The translations under genes and the position numbers were made by a program. From Mesorhizobium sp. M4B.F.Ca.ET.203.01.1.1 (lineage in GTDB: Bacteria > Pseudomonadota > Alphaproteobacteria > Rhizobiales > Rhizobiaceae): 64,000 nucleotides of DNA. Below are positions 18,079 to 27,493 of this stretch, piece after piece (position 1 is the stretch's first letter; every line of letters starts with the position of its first letter). The stretch is from positions 62,001 through 126,000 of the forward strand of contig NZ_SRUO01000019.1 of NCBI RefSeq assembly GCF_004791025.1, in the 5' to 3' direction. The notes under the pieces were generated by a model. That model did not search any database. It had not been told where the DNA came from and worked only from the letters and a program-made list of their open reading frames with translations.

Positions 18079-18710
18079 CCAAACGCATCGTCGTCACCGG
18101 AACAGACACCGGAATTGGCAAGACAGTATTTTCGGCCGGACTTGCCGGGCTGCTCGACGGCTTCTACTGGAAGCCGGTGCAATCGGGCCTCGACGAGGAG
18201 ACTGACAGCGAGGTCGTCGCCCGGCTTTCCGGCTTGCCCGACGGACGCGTGCTGCCCGAAGTCTATCGACTGACGATGCCGCTGTCGCCGCATCGATCAG
18301 CCGAAATCGACGGCGTCGCGATCGAGGCCGACGATCTTTCATTTCCGGTCCTGCCGACACCGCTCGTCATCGAAGGCGCCGGCGGGCTGATGGTGCCGCT
18401 CAATCGACAGACAAGGTTCATTGACATATTCGAACAATGGCGGCTGCCGGTCATACTGTGCGCCCGCACCGCGCTCGGCACCATCAATCATACGCTGTTG
18501 TCGATCGAGGCCCTGAGAGCCCGCTCCATCCCGCTCATCGGCATTGCCTTCATGGGCGAAGAGGTGGCCGATACGCAAAGGACAATCGTGGAATTCGGCG
18601 GCGTGCCGCAGCTCGGCAGGCTGCCGCACCTCGGTCCGCTGACGGGTGAAACGTTGAGAGATGCAATGATTTCCGGCTTCGACCTGGCCATGATTGCCGG
18701 AGGCGACTGA
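18075..18710 (+). CDS. bioD: Dethiobiotin synthetase
   Basis: BioD closes the ureido ring of dethiobiotin with ATP and CO2. The P-loop VTGTDTGIGKTVFSAGL lies at residues 6-22. It is followed by YWKPVQSG (conserved Lys), the EGAGGLMVPL loop and RTALGTINHTLLSIEAL. At 211 residues it is a little short but complete. The start overlaps bioF and the stop shares a base with the bioA start. Confidence 0.95.
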   Translation: MTKRIVVTGTDTGIGKTVFSAGLAGLLDGFYWKPVQSGLDEETDSEVVARLSGLPDGRVLPEVYRLTMPLSPHRSAEIDGVAIEADDLSFPVLPTPLVIEGAGGLMVPLNRQTRFIDIFEQWRLPVILCARTALGTINHTLLSIEALRARSIPLIGIAFMGEEVADTQRTIVEFGGVPQLGRLPHLGPLTGETLRDAMISGFDLAMIAGGD

Positions 18711-19975
18711 TGGCGCAGTCTCGAGTCTGGCATCCGTTCACGCAGCACGCGCTAGAGCCCTCGATCCCTGAAATCGTGCTGACTGAAGGCGCCTATCTCC
18801 ACAAGGCCGACGGCTCCCGCATCCTGGATGCGATTTCTTCCTGGTGGGTCGTCACTCATGGCCACCGCCACCCCCGCATCATGAAGGCCATCGAGACGAC
18901 CGCGTCGAACCTCGACCAGATCATCTTCGCGGGCTTCACCCACGAGCCGGCCGAGCGCCTGGCCGAGGCGCTTGTCGGCCTCGCACCCGCCGGCCTTGAC
19001 CGGGTGTTCTATTCCGACAGTGGCTCGACCTCAATCGAAGTCGCGCTGAAGATGGCGCTCGGCTATTTCCGCAACATCGGCGCGCCGCGTTCGCGCATCG
19101 TCGTCATGGAGCACAGCTATCATGGTGACACGATCGGGGCGATGAGCGTCGGCGCCCGTGGCGTGTTCAACGCCGCCTACGAGCCCTTGCTGTTCGAGGT
19201 CGACACCATCCCCTTCCCGGCCGCCGGGCGCGAGCAGGAAACGCTGGATCGGTTCGAGGCACTCTCCCGCGACCGGCGCGCCGCCGCGCTGATCGTCGAG
19301 CCGCTCGTGCTCGGCGCCGGCGGCATGCTCATGTATCCGGCCTGGGTTCTGACCGAATTGAAGAGGATCACTGAGGCCGCCGGCACGCTGCTGATCGCCG
19401 ATGAAGTGATGACCGGCTGGGGGCGCACCGGAACCATGTTCGCCTGCGAACAGGCGTCCGTCTCGCCGGACATCCTGTGCACCTCGAAAGGTCTGACCGG
19501 TGGTACCATCCCGCTGGCCGCCACGATCGCCACCGATGCCATCTTCCAGGCTCACTATTCCGAGGATCGCAAGAAGACGTTTTTCCATTCGAGCTCCTAC
19601 ACCGCCAATCCGATTGCATGCGCGGCGGCACTTGCCAATGTCGAGATCTGGCACGACGAGCCGGTGGCCGATCGGATCGCGGCCTTGAGCGAGCGACAGG
19701 CCGCCGGGCTTCGACGCTTTCGCGACAACCCTCGCTTCACCGATTGCCGGACAACCGGCACCATCGCGGCACTCGACCTACGCACCGGCTCAGCCGGTTA
19801 TCTGGCCGAGATCGGGCCAAAACTGCGCGCTTTTTTTCTTGAGCGCGGCCTGCTCGTGCGCCCGCTCGGCAATGTCCTGTACCTTCTGCCGCCCTATTGC
19901 ATTACCGGCAACGAGTTGGATGGGCTCTATGACGCCATCGAGGAGGCCGGCGAACGCTTCGGCTCAAAGCCATGA
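18710..19975 (+). CDS. bioA: Adenosylmethionine--8-amino-7-oxononanoate aminotransferase
   Basis: BioA transfers the amino group from S-adenosylmethionine to KAPA to give DAPA. It is a class-III PLP aminotransferase: WHPFTQH at the N-terminus, SSWWVVTHGHRHP, FYSDSGSTSIEVALKMA, EHSYHGDTIGAMSV, DEVMTGWGRTG (cofactor Asp) and TSKGLTGG with the Schiff-base Lys. Its 421 residues are normal. It overlaps bioD and bioZ. Confidence 0.95.
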   Translation: MAQSRVWHPFTQHALEPSIPEIVLTEGAYLHKADGSRILDAISSWWVVTHGHRHPRIMKAIETTASNLDQIIFAGFTHEPAERLAEALVGLAPAGLDRVFYSDSGSTSIEVALKMALGYFRNIGAPRSRIVVMEHSYHGDTIGAMSVGARGVFNAAYEPLLFEVDTIPFPAAGREQETLDRFEALSRDRRAAALIVEPLVLGAGGMLMYPAWVLTELKRITEAAGTLLIADEVMTGWGRTGTMFACEQASVSPDILCTSKGLTGGTIPLAATIATDAIFQAHYSEDRKKTFFHSSSYTANPIACAAALANVEIWHDEPVADRIAALSERQAAGLRRFRDNPRFTDCRTTGTIAALDLRTGSAGYLAEIGPKLRAFFLERGLLVRPLGNVLYLLPPYCITGNELDGLYDAIEEAGERFGSKP

Positions 19976-20955
19976 GCCGATCATCGCGCATTCTCGGGCT
20001 TGGCCATCATGCGCCCGCGCGCAAGGTGGAGAATCCGGAAATCGAAGATCGTCTCGGGCTTGAACCCGGCTGGATCGAGCGGCGCACCGGGATACGGTCG
20101 CGCTTCTGGGCAGCGGACGAAGACACGCTGTCGGCCCTTGCCGCGCACGCCGGCGACATGGCGCTGACCAATGCCGGTATCGACCGCGGCGACATCGGCC
20201 TGCTGTTGCTCGCTACCTCCACACCCGATCATCTTCTGCCGCCAAGCGCGCCCCTGGTCGCACATCGGCTGGGACTAGGTCGCGCCGGCGCGATCGACCT
20301 GACCGGCGCTTGCGCCGGCTTCATCTATGCGCTGATGTTCGCCGACGGGTTCACTCGCCTGCATGGCAAAGCGAGCCTTGTCATTGCCGCCAACATCCTC
20401 AGCCGCCGCATCAATCCGGCCGAGCGCGCCAGCGCCGTGCTGTTTGCCGATGCCGCCGGCGCGGTGGTGATCGGTCCGTGCGATGACCCGGATCGAGGCA
20501 TTCTCGGCGCTTCGGTGGATTCGGACGGCTCGCGTTACGGGCTGATCCAGATTCCTGCCGGTGGAAGCAACAATCCGTTCCATGGCGGCCTCGACCTCGA
20601 GCAGACCCGGATGACGATCACCGATGGCCGCGAAGTGTTCGCCAAGGCCGTGGAGATGATGACCGCCTGCTCGAGAGACGCGCTCACTGCTGCCCGACTG
20701 AGGCCGCAAGACCTCGATCGTTTCGTGCCGCATCAGGCCAATGCTCGCATTTTCGACGCGGTCGGCAGGAACCTCGGCATCACAGATCACTCGATGGTCA
20801 AGACGATCGCCGAATATGGCAACTCTTCCGCCGCGACGATCCCGCTCTCGTTGTCGCTCGCCCATCGGGCGCAGCCGTTTCGGCCTGGCGAGAAAGTCCT
20901 CTTGGCGGCAGCGGGTGCGGGTCTCAGCGGCGGCGCGCTTGTCGTGGGAATTTAG
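19972..20955 (+). CDS. bioZ: BioZ, FabH-like ketoacyl-ACP synthase of biotin synthesis
   Basis: This 327-residue protein has the FabH (KAS III) fold signature: the active-site Cys in DLTGACAGFIYAL, the His in VPHQANARIF and the Asn in YGNSSAATIPLSL. As the last gene of bioBFDAZ it is BioZ by position. BioZ supplies the pimeloyl moiety in place of BioC/BioH in Rhizobiales. The known family role is in early biotin synthesis; the exact substrates here are inferred. The operon ends here. Confidence 0.93.
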   Translation: MSRSSRILGLGHHAPARKVENPEIEDRLGLEPGWIERRTGIRSRFWAADEDTLSALAAHAGDMALTNAGIDRGDIGLLLLATSTPDHLLPPSAPLVAHRLGLGRAGAIDLTGACAGFIYALMFADGFTRLHGKASLVIAANILSRRINPAERASAVLFADAAGAVVIGPCDDPDRGILGASVDSDGSRYGLIQIPAGGSNNPFHGGLDLEQTRMTITDGREVFAKAVEMMTACSRDALTAARLRPQDLDRFVPHQANARIFDAVGRNLGITDHSMVKTIAEYGNSSAATIPLSLSLAHRAQPFRPGEKVLLAAAGAGLSGGALVVGI

Positions 20956-21128
20956 CAAAGCAACGCTTGCGCATAGGACTGCTCATGAATGAGACTATGA
21001 GAATGGCTCAATACGCAAATAGTCGCCGGCAAGCTCCATAGAGCTGGGTTCCGTGCGGTGCTCCGCGATGTCTAAGTATCGACCCACTTGCTCAAATCGC
21101 AGCGCTCATCGAAGGCCAGCAAAACCTC

Positions 21129-22772
21129 ATGCAGAGCGAAAATCCTCAACCGCCCGTTTCAAAGACGCTCGCCCCATTTCGAAACAAGGTGTTTCGCTCA
21201 ATTTGGACGGCCACCCAGATTTCCAGCCTCGGTTGGCTAGTGCAAACGGTCGCCATCAGTTGGCTTATGGCAACGATTTCAGCGTCCGACCTTATGGTGG
21301 CTCTCGTCCAGGCCGCATCCACACTGCCGGTGTTCTTCCTCTCAGTTTTCGCCGGAGCCATTGCCGACAACTTCAGCCGCCGGTGGGTGATGTTTGCGGG
21401 ACACTGCCTGATAGCATCGGCGTCGATGACGCTGATGATTTCTGTGGGTCTGGGATTTGTCAGTCCTTGGCTGATTCTCGGGTTAGGTTTCCTGGCCGGC
21501 TGCGGCTTTGCCTTGAATGATCCGGCCTGGCACGCTTCGGTCGGCGATATCCTTCACAAACGCGACATTCCGGCCGCAGTGACGCTTATGTCCGTCGGAT
21601 ACAACATTGTGCGCAGCGTTGGTCCGGCCTTAGGGGGCGTGATCCTGGCCGTCTTTGGGCCGCTGGCCGCTTTCGCCTTGGCTGCGGTGAGTGATCTGGC
21701 GCCTATAAGCGCGATATGGCGCACCAAATGGGAGGTCCGCTCTTCGCCTCTCCCTCGTGAGAGAATGACGACGGCAATTCATGACGGAGTGCGCTTTACG
21801 GCGATGTCTTTGGAGATCAGGGCAGCGACCGCCCGAGCAGCTCTTTTCGGATTGGCAAGCATCTCCATTCTGGCGTTGCTCCCTCTCGTCGTCCGGGATC
21901 AGTTGAAGAGTGGGCCAATTGTCTACGGTATCTTATTGGCCGGCTTCGGCATGGGTGCTTTCATCGCGGGCATGGGCAACGGCTTCTTGAGGAAGGTCAC
22001 GTCTCAAAACAGGCTGGTGGCCTTCGCCTCTGTGGCTTGTGCAGTCTGTTGCCTCTCCCTTGCCCTGACATCGTCGGTTCCTGTGGCGGCCATTTCGCTG
22101 GCGCTCGGCGGAGCGGGTTGGCTTATCACCTGGACGGGCATTGACGTGTCGGTGCAGTTGGCAAGCCCAAGGTGGGTTGTAGGCCGCACGCTCTCCATTT
22201 ACTACGCCTTGAGCGCAGGCGGTATGGCTGCTGGCAGCTGGATCTGGGGTTCTGTCGCGCAAAACTATTCCTTGACCTCAGCATTGGAGGGCGCCGCGGG
22301 CGCTCTGTTGCTGGTTGCAGCAGCGGGGATCGTGTTGCCGGTCCGTCCCTGGGAAGAAACGGATCAAGAAAGTTCAGTTTTTCATCCGCCGGACGTGGCT
22401 CTCGATCTGAAACCCAGAAGTGGCCCTATCGTGGCCAAGGTCGAGTATTTGATATCGGAGGAAAATATCGAGGCCTTTCTGGGCTACATGCGCACGCGGC
22501 GACACGTCCAGAGCCGTGCCGGTGCACGAAACTGGACGCTCCAGCGAAATCTGCAAACACCGTCACTTTGGACGGAGACATTCCGCACCCCCACCTGGAT
22601 GGACTTTCTCCGCCTAAATCATCGACTCACCGCAGCAGATAAGGAAGTCGGCCAGCATCTCCTGTCACTGCATGAAGGAGAGGTGCCTCCGCAGACAGTG
22701 CTTTCGATTGAACGAACGACCGAGGCAATTCGTACCCGTACCTCGACAATCTTTTCTCGTCCTCCAAGATGA
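21129..22772 (+). CDS. MFS exporter with C-terminal monooxygenase-like domain
   Basis: About 400 residues form 10-12 membrane helices of the MFS_3 (EntS-like) group: FRSIWTATQISSLGWLVQTV, the motif AGAIADNFSRRWVM with the typical D-x3-R-R loop, and ALNDPAWHASVGDI. The last ~130 residues are soluble (VEYLISEENIEAFLGYM, TWMDFLRLNHRLT) and resemble the antibiotic-biosynthesis-monooxygenase-like domain often fused to this transporter type. The substrate is unknown. It stands alone, 170 bases after bioZ. The C-terminus (RTRTSTIFSRPPR) may be slightly altered by a late frame change. Confidence 0.8.
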   Translation: MQSENPQPPVSKTLAPFRNKVFRSIWTATQISSLGWLVQTVAISWLMATISASDLMVALVQAASTLPVFFLSVFAGAIADNFSRRWVMFAGHCLIASASMTLMISVGLGFVSPWLILGLGFLAGCGFALNDPAWHASVGDILHKRDIPAAVTLMSVGYNIVRSVGPALGGVILAVFGPLAAFALAAVSDLAPISAIWRTKWEVRSSPLPRERMTTAIHDGVRFTAMSLEIRAATARAALFGLASISILALLPLVVRDQLKSGPIVYGILLAGFGMGAFIAGMGNGFLRKVTSQNRLVAFASVACAVCCLSLALTSSVPVAAISLALGGAGWLITWTGIDVSVQLASPRWVVGRTLSIYYALSAGGMAAGSWIWGSVAQNYSLTSALEGAAGALLLVAAAGIVLPVRPWEETDQESSVFHPPDVALDLKPRSGPIVAKVEYLISEENIEAFLGYMRTRRHVQSRAGARNWTLQRNLQTPSLWTETFRTPTWMDFLRLNHRLTAADKEVGQHLLSLHEGEVPPQTVLSIERTTEAIRTRTSTIFSRPPR

Positions 22773-23003
22773 CGCCATCAAGCTGCTATCCAGGGACAGG
22801 GTGGATCACCGGTGCTTTGCAGAGCACAGCCTCACGCCGAGAGCAGCGTGCTCCGAGTTGTGCGATCGAGCGCACCCAGGCGAGATGATGATGAACGCGG
22901 CGTCAAGTGGAAGTCCCCTGCATGCGCTTGCGGAGTCTTCTGCGAGAGCCCATGCCGACGAGCGCCAAACAAGGTCTGATGCCTTCGGAGTCGTGGCCTC
23001 AAC

Positions 23004-24331
23004 TCATCGATTCGCGAGAAAAGCATCGAATGCAGCAGCAACGGCGCGAACAACAAAGCGGTGCTCCGGCCGCACGCGGATGAAGCCGTTTTCGACGTCC
23101 ACGATCCCCTCCTCAGCCAGCGTCACCAAACGCTCAACTGAATCGAGAAAACGAGCTGGTTCGATTTCGTGGGCGGCACAGATGGTCGGCACGTCGGCCT
23201 CCAAATCGCACATCAGTCGCTCGATGATTGCTGCGCGCACCCGGTCATCGTCGGTCAGCCGGTGGCCCTTTGATGTCGCCAGACGTCCACTTGCGATGTG
23301 CCGGGCGTAAGAATCCCGTGTTACTTCGTTCTGAACGTACCCCTCGCCGACTCGGCCAACAGCCGACGCGCCGAAGCCGATCACGGTTTTGCAAGTATCG
23401 GCCGAGTATCCCAGCGAATTACGCCGCAGGCGCCCGGTCTTCTGCGCTAGCGCGAGTTCGTCGTCCGGCAGAGCGAAATGATCGAGCCCGATCTCCCGGT
23501 AGCCGGCGCCAACCAGTGTCTCGGCGACAGCTGCAGCCTGTTCGGCGCGAACATCGCCGTCCGGTAGACCTGCCTGCTCGATTAGGCGCTGATTCTTTAT
23601 CACGGAAGGAATATGCGCGTAGCCGAACACCGCAAACCGGTTGGGGCGCATGGCGACCGCAGCCATCGCGGTCTGGATGCAGGACTGCACAGTCTGTTTC
23701 GGGAGACCGAAGATGAGATCGAAGTTGATATGGCCAACGCCATGCCGGCGGAGATTTTCGACGGCAGCGGCCGTCTGCACCTTACTCTGGATCCGATTGA
23801 TCGCCTTTTGCACATCGGGATCAAAGCTCTGCACGCCGATGCTCGCGCGGTTGACACCGGTAGCTGCCAAGGCTTCGGCCATTTCCGGTGTGAACGTTCG
23901 GGGATCGACTCCACGGCGATCGCAGCAGTTTTGCTGAAAGCGAAGTGGCGGCGTAGAAATTCCATCAGCGCTAAGTGCTCGGCTGGCCCGATAAGGTGAG
24001 GCGTTCCGCCGCCGAAATGCACATCGCTCACCGGCAGCCCTTGCCGCGCTTGCTCCGACACCAAACTGATCTCCTGACGCAGCACCGCCAAATAATTAAG
24101 GATCGGGCCGTTGCGACGGGTGACGGCGGTAGGGAAGCCGCAATACCAGCACATGGATCGGCAAAACGGAATGTGGAAATAGAGCGACACCGATTCGTCG
24201 GCCGGGAGGCCCCCCAGCCATTCCTCATAATCGTCAGCACCAACCGCCGCAGAGAAGTCTGGCACAGTCGGATAGATGGTATACCAAGGCGGCCGGGGGT
24301 CCCGGTACTTTGTCAGGATTGAGGTGTGCAA
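23004..24331 (-). pseudogene. hemN: HemN-type coproporphyrinogen III dehydrogenase, frameshifted
   Basis: The N-terminal half (24331 to about 23912) has PPWYTIYPTVPDFSAAV and the radical-SAM cysteines FCRSMCWYCGFPT, then SDVHFGGGTPHLI. The C-terminal half (about 23912 to 23004) has NRASIGVQSFDPDVQKAINR, HINFDLIFGLPKQT, DHFALPDDELALA and NSLGYSADTCKTVIGFGASA. They sit in different frames. At the joint, AVE in the first frame should be followed by VDPRTFTPEMAEALA in the second, so one base is missing at about 23911-23915. HemN makes protoporphyrinogen precursors without oxygen; rhizobia use it in nodules. As read here the enzyme is broken. The start is a TTG at 24331. Confidence 0.85.
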
Positions 24332-24389
24332 GGAGCTGTCGTCCCACGTCGCTGATCCATCATTCTTTCGTTGCGCGCTCGTCCTGTCT

Positions 24390-24403
24390 CTGACCTAAGT
24401 CAG
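24390..24403 (-). promoter_or_regulatory. Possible Fnr/FixK-type anaerobox before hemN
   Basis: The palindrome CTGAC-CTAA-GTCAG lies about 60 bases upstream of the hemN start. It resembles the TTGAC-N4-GTCAA anaerobox, with the outermost T/A replaced by C/G. Oxygen-regulated hemN genes of rhizobia often carry such boxes, so the position fits, but the outer bases do not. Confidence 0.4.
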
Positions 24404-24826
24404 TGCGTCCCGCTTTCTCCGCGTTTTCAAGGCGGAGGCGGCGATGTCGCAGTCTCGCTTGGAGAGGACGGTATCAACCGAGCGCGCGTGCCATGGTCCG
24501 CCTGAGGTGATGGTGCGGTGCCGCATTCAACGTTTGAGTACGTGACGCCGATGCAGTGTGCTTGAGGCGTCTGCGGAAGAACTTTGCAATGCGAAATTCA
24601 TGTCCGACGCCAAACGTCGCAACGCACCTGTCAAGCCTCGTTCAGACGCCATCCAGGTCCAGCCAGCGGCCTTCCCTGCCGGCCGAAAAACCATACCGGC
24701 TTTAGCCACCGAGACGCTCTAAAGCTGACGTCCGCTCATTTGATGAAAGGAAGGCGCCGCTAGGGGGTGCACAAGGCTCCCCAGCTTGACGTCGCTTCGA
24801 GCGATGAGCGGCGGTGTGGCTTGTCG
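24404..24826. other. Gap without recognised gene
   Basis: Between the hemN leader and the small membrane-protein gene there are only short overlapping frames and no motif I recognise. Confidence 0.35.
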
Positions 24827-25246
24827 TCAAGCGCCGGGCAGCGTGCCCCCTACCGATATCCCGAAAAGATCGACCAAGATCGCCATCCCGACGCCACACG
24901 CGGTCTGGATGAGGCCGACCATGAAAATGCGATTGGCGCGTTCGTAGATGGGGCGGCGCAAGGAACTCATGTCGAGCAGCATGGACAGCGCTCTCATCTG
25001 CAGTGCGATGCCGAGCAGGATCGGCACTACGGCGAACAGATCGTAGAGTTGCCATGGCAAGGGGTTCGCCGCCCAATGAGTGAGGAAGCCGAGCGAAAAG
25101 GCAAGCAGGATACCCACGGCAGTGATTGTGCCGTTGCGGAAAATGGTCTCGATCAGTTCTTCCTTCGGATCGTGCTCGTCCAAGCGGCTTCCTTTCGTTG
25201 CTCTTTCCGTCGAGACTAAGTTCTCGAGAATGCTGTTCATCGCCAA
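24827..25246 (-). CDS. Small inner-membrane protein, unknown function
   Basis: This 139-residue protein starts at 25246 (alternative ATG at 25240). A charged N-terminus (STERATKGSRLDEHDPKEEL) is followed by three hydrophobic stretches, around TITAVGILLAFSLGFLTHW, LYDLFAVVPILLGIALQM and IFMVGLIQTACGVGMAILV. It reads as a coding sequence with normal membrane-protein composition, but I do not recognise a family. Lone genes of this kind are common in the island's accessory regions. Confidence 0.6.
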   Translation of the reverse strand: MAMNSILENLVSTERATKGSRLDEHDPKEELIETIFRNGTITAVGILLAFSLGFLTHWAANPLPWQLYDLFAVVPILLGIALQMRALSMLLDMSSLRRPIYERANRIFMVGLIQTACGVGMAILVDLFGISVGGTLPGA

Positions 25247-25865
25247 TTACTCGAGGCGAGCCCTAGGCAACCGTTTCAGGGTGCGATCCCTTCTCGCTAT
25301 CGGCCGCGCAATGTACCTGCACGGCGAACTTACAGCGGCGAAAAGGTGCTTCGGCCACCATGCGACACATCGGACGTGGACGCCCTCTGTTCCTGGCGCA
25401 GCCCTTGCGGACCGCACGCGCGCAGTAATCCTTCTCGGTAGCGCATGAAGCGGCCTCCGTTGCGGTCAGACGGGAAGCCGTCGCTGTTAAACGAGACTGT
25501 CACATATCGAACATGGCGAACCGTGTCGCACATTGCTTTTCGCAGTGACCCTCAAAAAAAGTGATTCCAGCGAGACGAAGGCGCGTCGGCCCAATTTTGG
25601 TGTCGGCCGCATCTACGCTTCAGGTTGGCATGTCGCTTGCTGCTCTATTCCGAGGCTGCAGCGGTCTGACCGGAGTGTTTCACATATAAACGATAATGAA
25701 TCTCCTAGAAGAAAACACTATTCTAAGTACATGTGGCTTTTACGCTGGATAACCTCCCATGTCAAGCGCTTTTACGTCCACAAATTGGAGACAACACGCA
25801 CAAAATTTAGAGTAAAGCTTGCTCTTACGCCTCTATCCTTTTTATTCCTTCATGGAGATCTAGAC
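25247..25865. other. Porin leader region
   Basis: About 600 bases with falling GC content towards the porin start (AT-rich from about 25680). The porin frame is open back to 25533, but that upstream part has no signal-peptide or porin features and I read it as leader. No specific regulatory site was identified. Confidence 0.4.
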
Positions 25866-27005
25866 ATGTACATCAAGATTCGTCTTCTCGGCTTAACTGC
25901 TCTGATCGCCGCCTCCGTCGTTCGAGCAGCTGGCGCCGAGCGGGAACCGGCCGAGTACATCAAGATCTGCGACGTCCTCGGCTCGGGGTATTTCTATATT
26001 CCCAACACCGAGACCTGCCTGCGCATCGGCGGCTATGTCCGTTATGATATCGGCCTGGGTGATGTCCGATCGTATGACAGCGCAAGAACCTCGGATGTGA
26101 GAACTGGCGAGGACCAAGGCACTTGGCGAAACAACACACGCTTCACGTTCAAAACTTGGAGCGGCCAGCAGACCGAGCTCGGCGCGTTGACGACCTATAC
26201 CGAAACCCACGTGAATTTTGGCAATAGCGCTAACTCGCGTGACAGTCCTCAGAACTATGGTTTCAACAGCGGCCTCGCACTGGCTTCTGCCTGGGTCGAG
26301 CTGGGGGGCCTGCGAGTTGGCAAGGACGGGTCGGCCTTCGATACGTTTGTAAGCTACGCTGGCAACGTTCTCGATAGTATGCTCGTTCGGTCGGCCGGCT
26401 TCGACACCAACGTGGCTCAGTACTACTTCGACGCCGGCAACGGCATTTCGACCGTGATTTCGCTCGAACAAGGATCGGGCTCAGCCGGTACTATCGACAG
26501 CTATATTCCGCACGTTGTCGCCGGCTTGAAATACACGCAAGGCTGGGGCTCGATCACCGGCGTCGCGGCTTATGACAGCAACTACGAAGCTTTGGCCGGC
26601 AAGATCCGTGTCGACGTCGCTGTCACAAACCAGCTGTCGCTGTTTGGACTGTTCGGCTACGGTTCCAATGGCAGTCTCAACGAGGACTCAAACGGCGCAA
26701 TCGCCAATCATGTGCGCGGCTCGTACAAAATCTGGAACGGCCAGTGGGCTTTCTGGGCGGGCGCCACCTACGAGTTTGACGAGAAAACTTCGTTCAACTT
26801 TCAGGTCTCGAGTGATCAGCTCAAGAATTCTGGTTTGGCTGCAAACGTCGTCTATATGGTCGTTCCTGGCTTCACGGTCACAGCCGAGGTCGATTACGAC
26901 CACTACGGCAACTTTGGCGTCGGCCCTGCCGACCCTACCACCGTCAAGGGCACGAGCAAGCCGAACAGCGTCGGCGGCATTCTCCGCTTCCAACGCTCAT
27001 TTTGA
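25866..27005 (+). CDS. Outer-membrane porin (Omp2b/RopA family)
   Basis: From the ATG at 25866 the 379-residue protein begins with a signal peptide (MYIKIRLLGLTALIAASVVR). It then shows the alphaproteobacterial porin hallmarks: EYIKICDVLGSGYFYIPNTETCLRIGGYVRYD with two Cys, then beta-barrel strands with alternating aromatics, a VGKDGSAFDTF loop, and a C-terminal strand ending in Phe (GGILRFQRSF). It would form a trimeric general diffusion pore. Chromosomal homologues usually start with KS/AAVV-type signal peptides; this island copy is probably an extra one. Confidence 0.9.
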   Translation: MYIKIRLLGLTALIAASVVRAAGAEREPAEYIKICDVLGSGYFYIPNTETCLRIGGYVRYDIGLGDVRSYDSARTSDVRTGEDQGTWRNNTRFTFKTWSGQQTELGALTTYTETHVNFGNSANSRDSPQNYGFNSGLALASAWVELGGLRVGKDGSAFDTFVSYAGNVLDSMLVRSAGFDTNVAQYYFDAGNGISTVISLEQGSGSAGTIDSYIPHVVAGLKYTQGWGSITGVAAYDSNYEALAGKIRVDVAVTNQLSLFGLFGYGSNGSLNEDSNGAIANHVRGSYKIWNGQWAFWAGATYEFDEKTSFNFQVSSDQLKNSGLAANVVYMVVPGFTVTAEVDYDHYGNFGVGPADPTTVKGTSKPNSVGGILRFQRSF

Positions 27006-27028
27006 AATCTCTCCAGCCGCGAGCATCT

Positions 27029-27087
27029 CTGGCAAAGGCACTTGCCTCGACAACGCACGCATAGAGAGCTTCTTTCGCCATCCTTGA
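27029..27087 (+). mobile_element. IS3-family transposase fragment
   Basis: Directly after the porin stop one frame reads SISGKGTCLDNARIESFFRH and then stops. This resembles the S-R-K-G-N-C-x-D-N-A-x-x-E-S-F-F motif around the third catalytic region of IS3-type OrfB transposases. Nothing else of the element is visible, so it is a short scrap. Confidence 0.5.
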
Positions 27088-27493
27088 AGTCTGCATCGAC
27101 CGTCCACGGCCCATCGTACCAACTTGAGACTGAAAGGGGTGAGCCCTGTGTAATACAGCCTAGCCCTTGACCTGCCCAATGAACCGGCCAGGGGTGGTCA
27201 GTTCAAATTCGGGGCCGTTTAGAGGGCAGTGTGAGGCCGTGTCAGGTAAGTGCCACTGCTATGTCGGGACCGCGACACGCCTGTCGCTGTGATGGCTGGA
27301 ATTGCCCTTCGCGGCGCCATTCATTCTCTCAACATTTACGTGATAATGCACGCTTAGTCCGATCCGCGTGGCAGCACCCATCCTAGGTCGCTATCGGGTG
27401 GCCTTAAACCTGAACAGCTCCATCGTCGCGGCTGCTGCCGAAGCAGGAGCAATCACAGGGACCCGCACTGGTGCTTGTCAGCCGTCTGACCCG
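27088..27493. other. Gap without recognised gene
   Basis: The stretch between the transposase scrap and the acyltransferase stop holds no supportable gene or clear terminator. Confidence 0.35.

Noticed and set aside
25533..25865. N-terminal extension of the porin
   Set aside because: The added part has no porin or signal-peptide features and the start at 25866 begins with a clean signal peptide.
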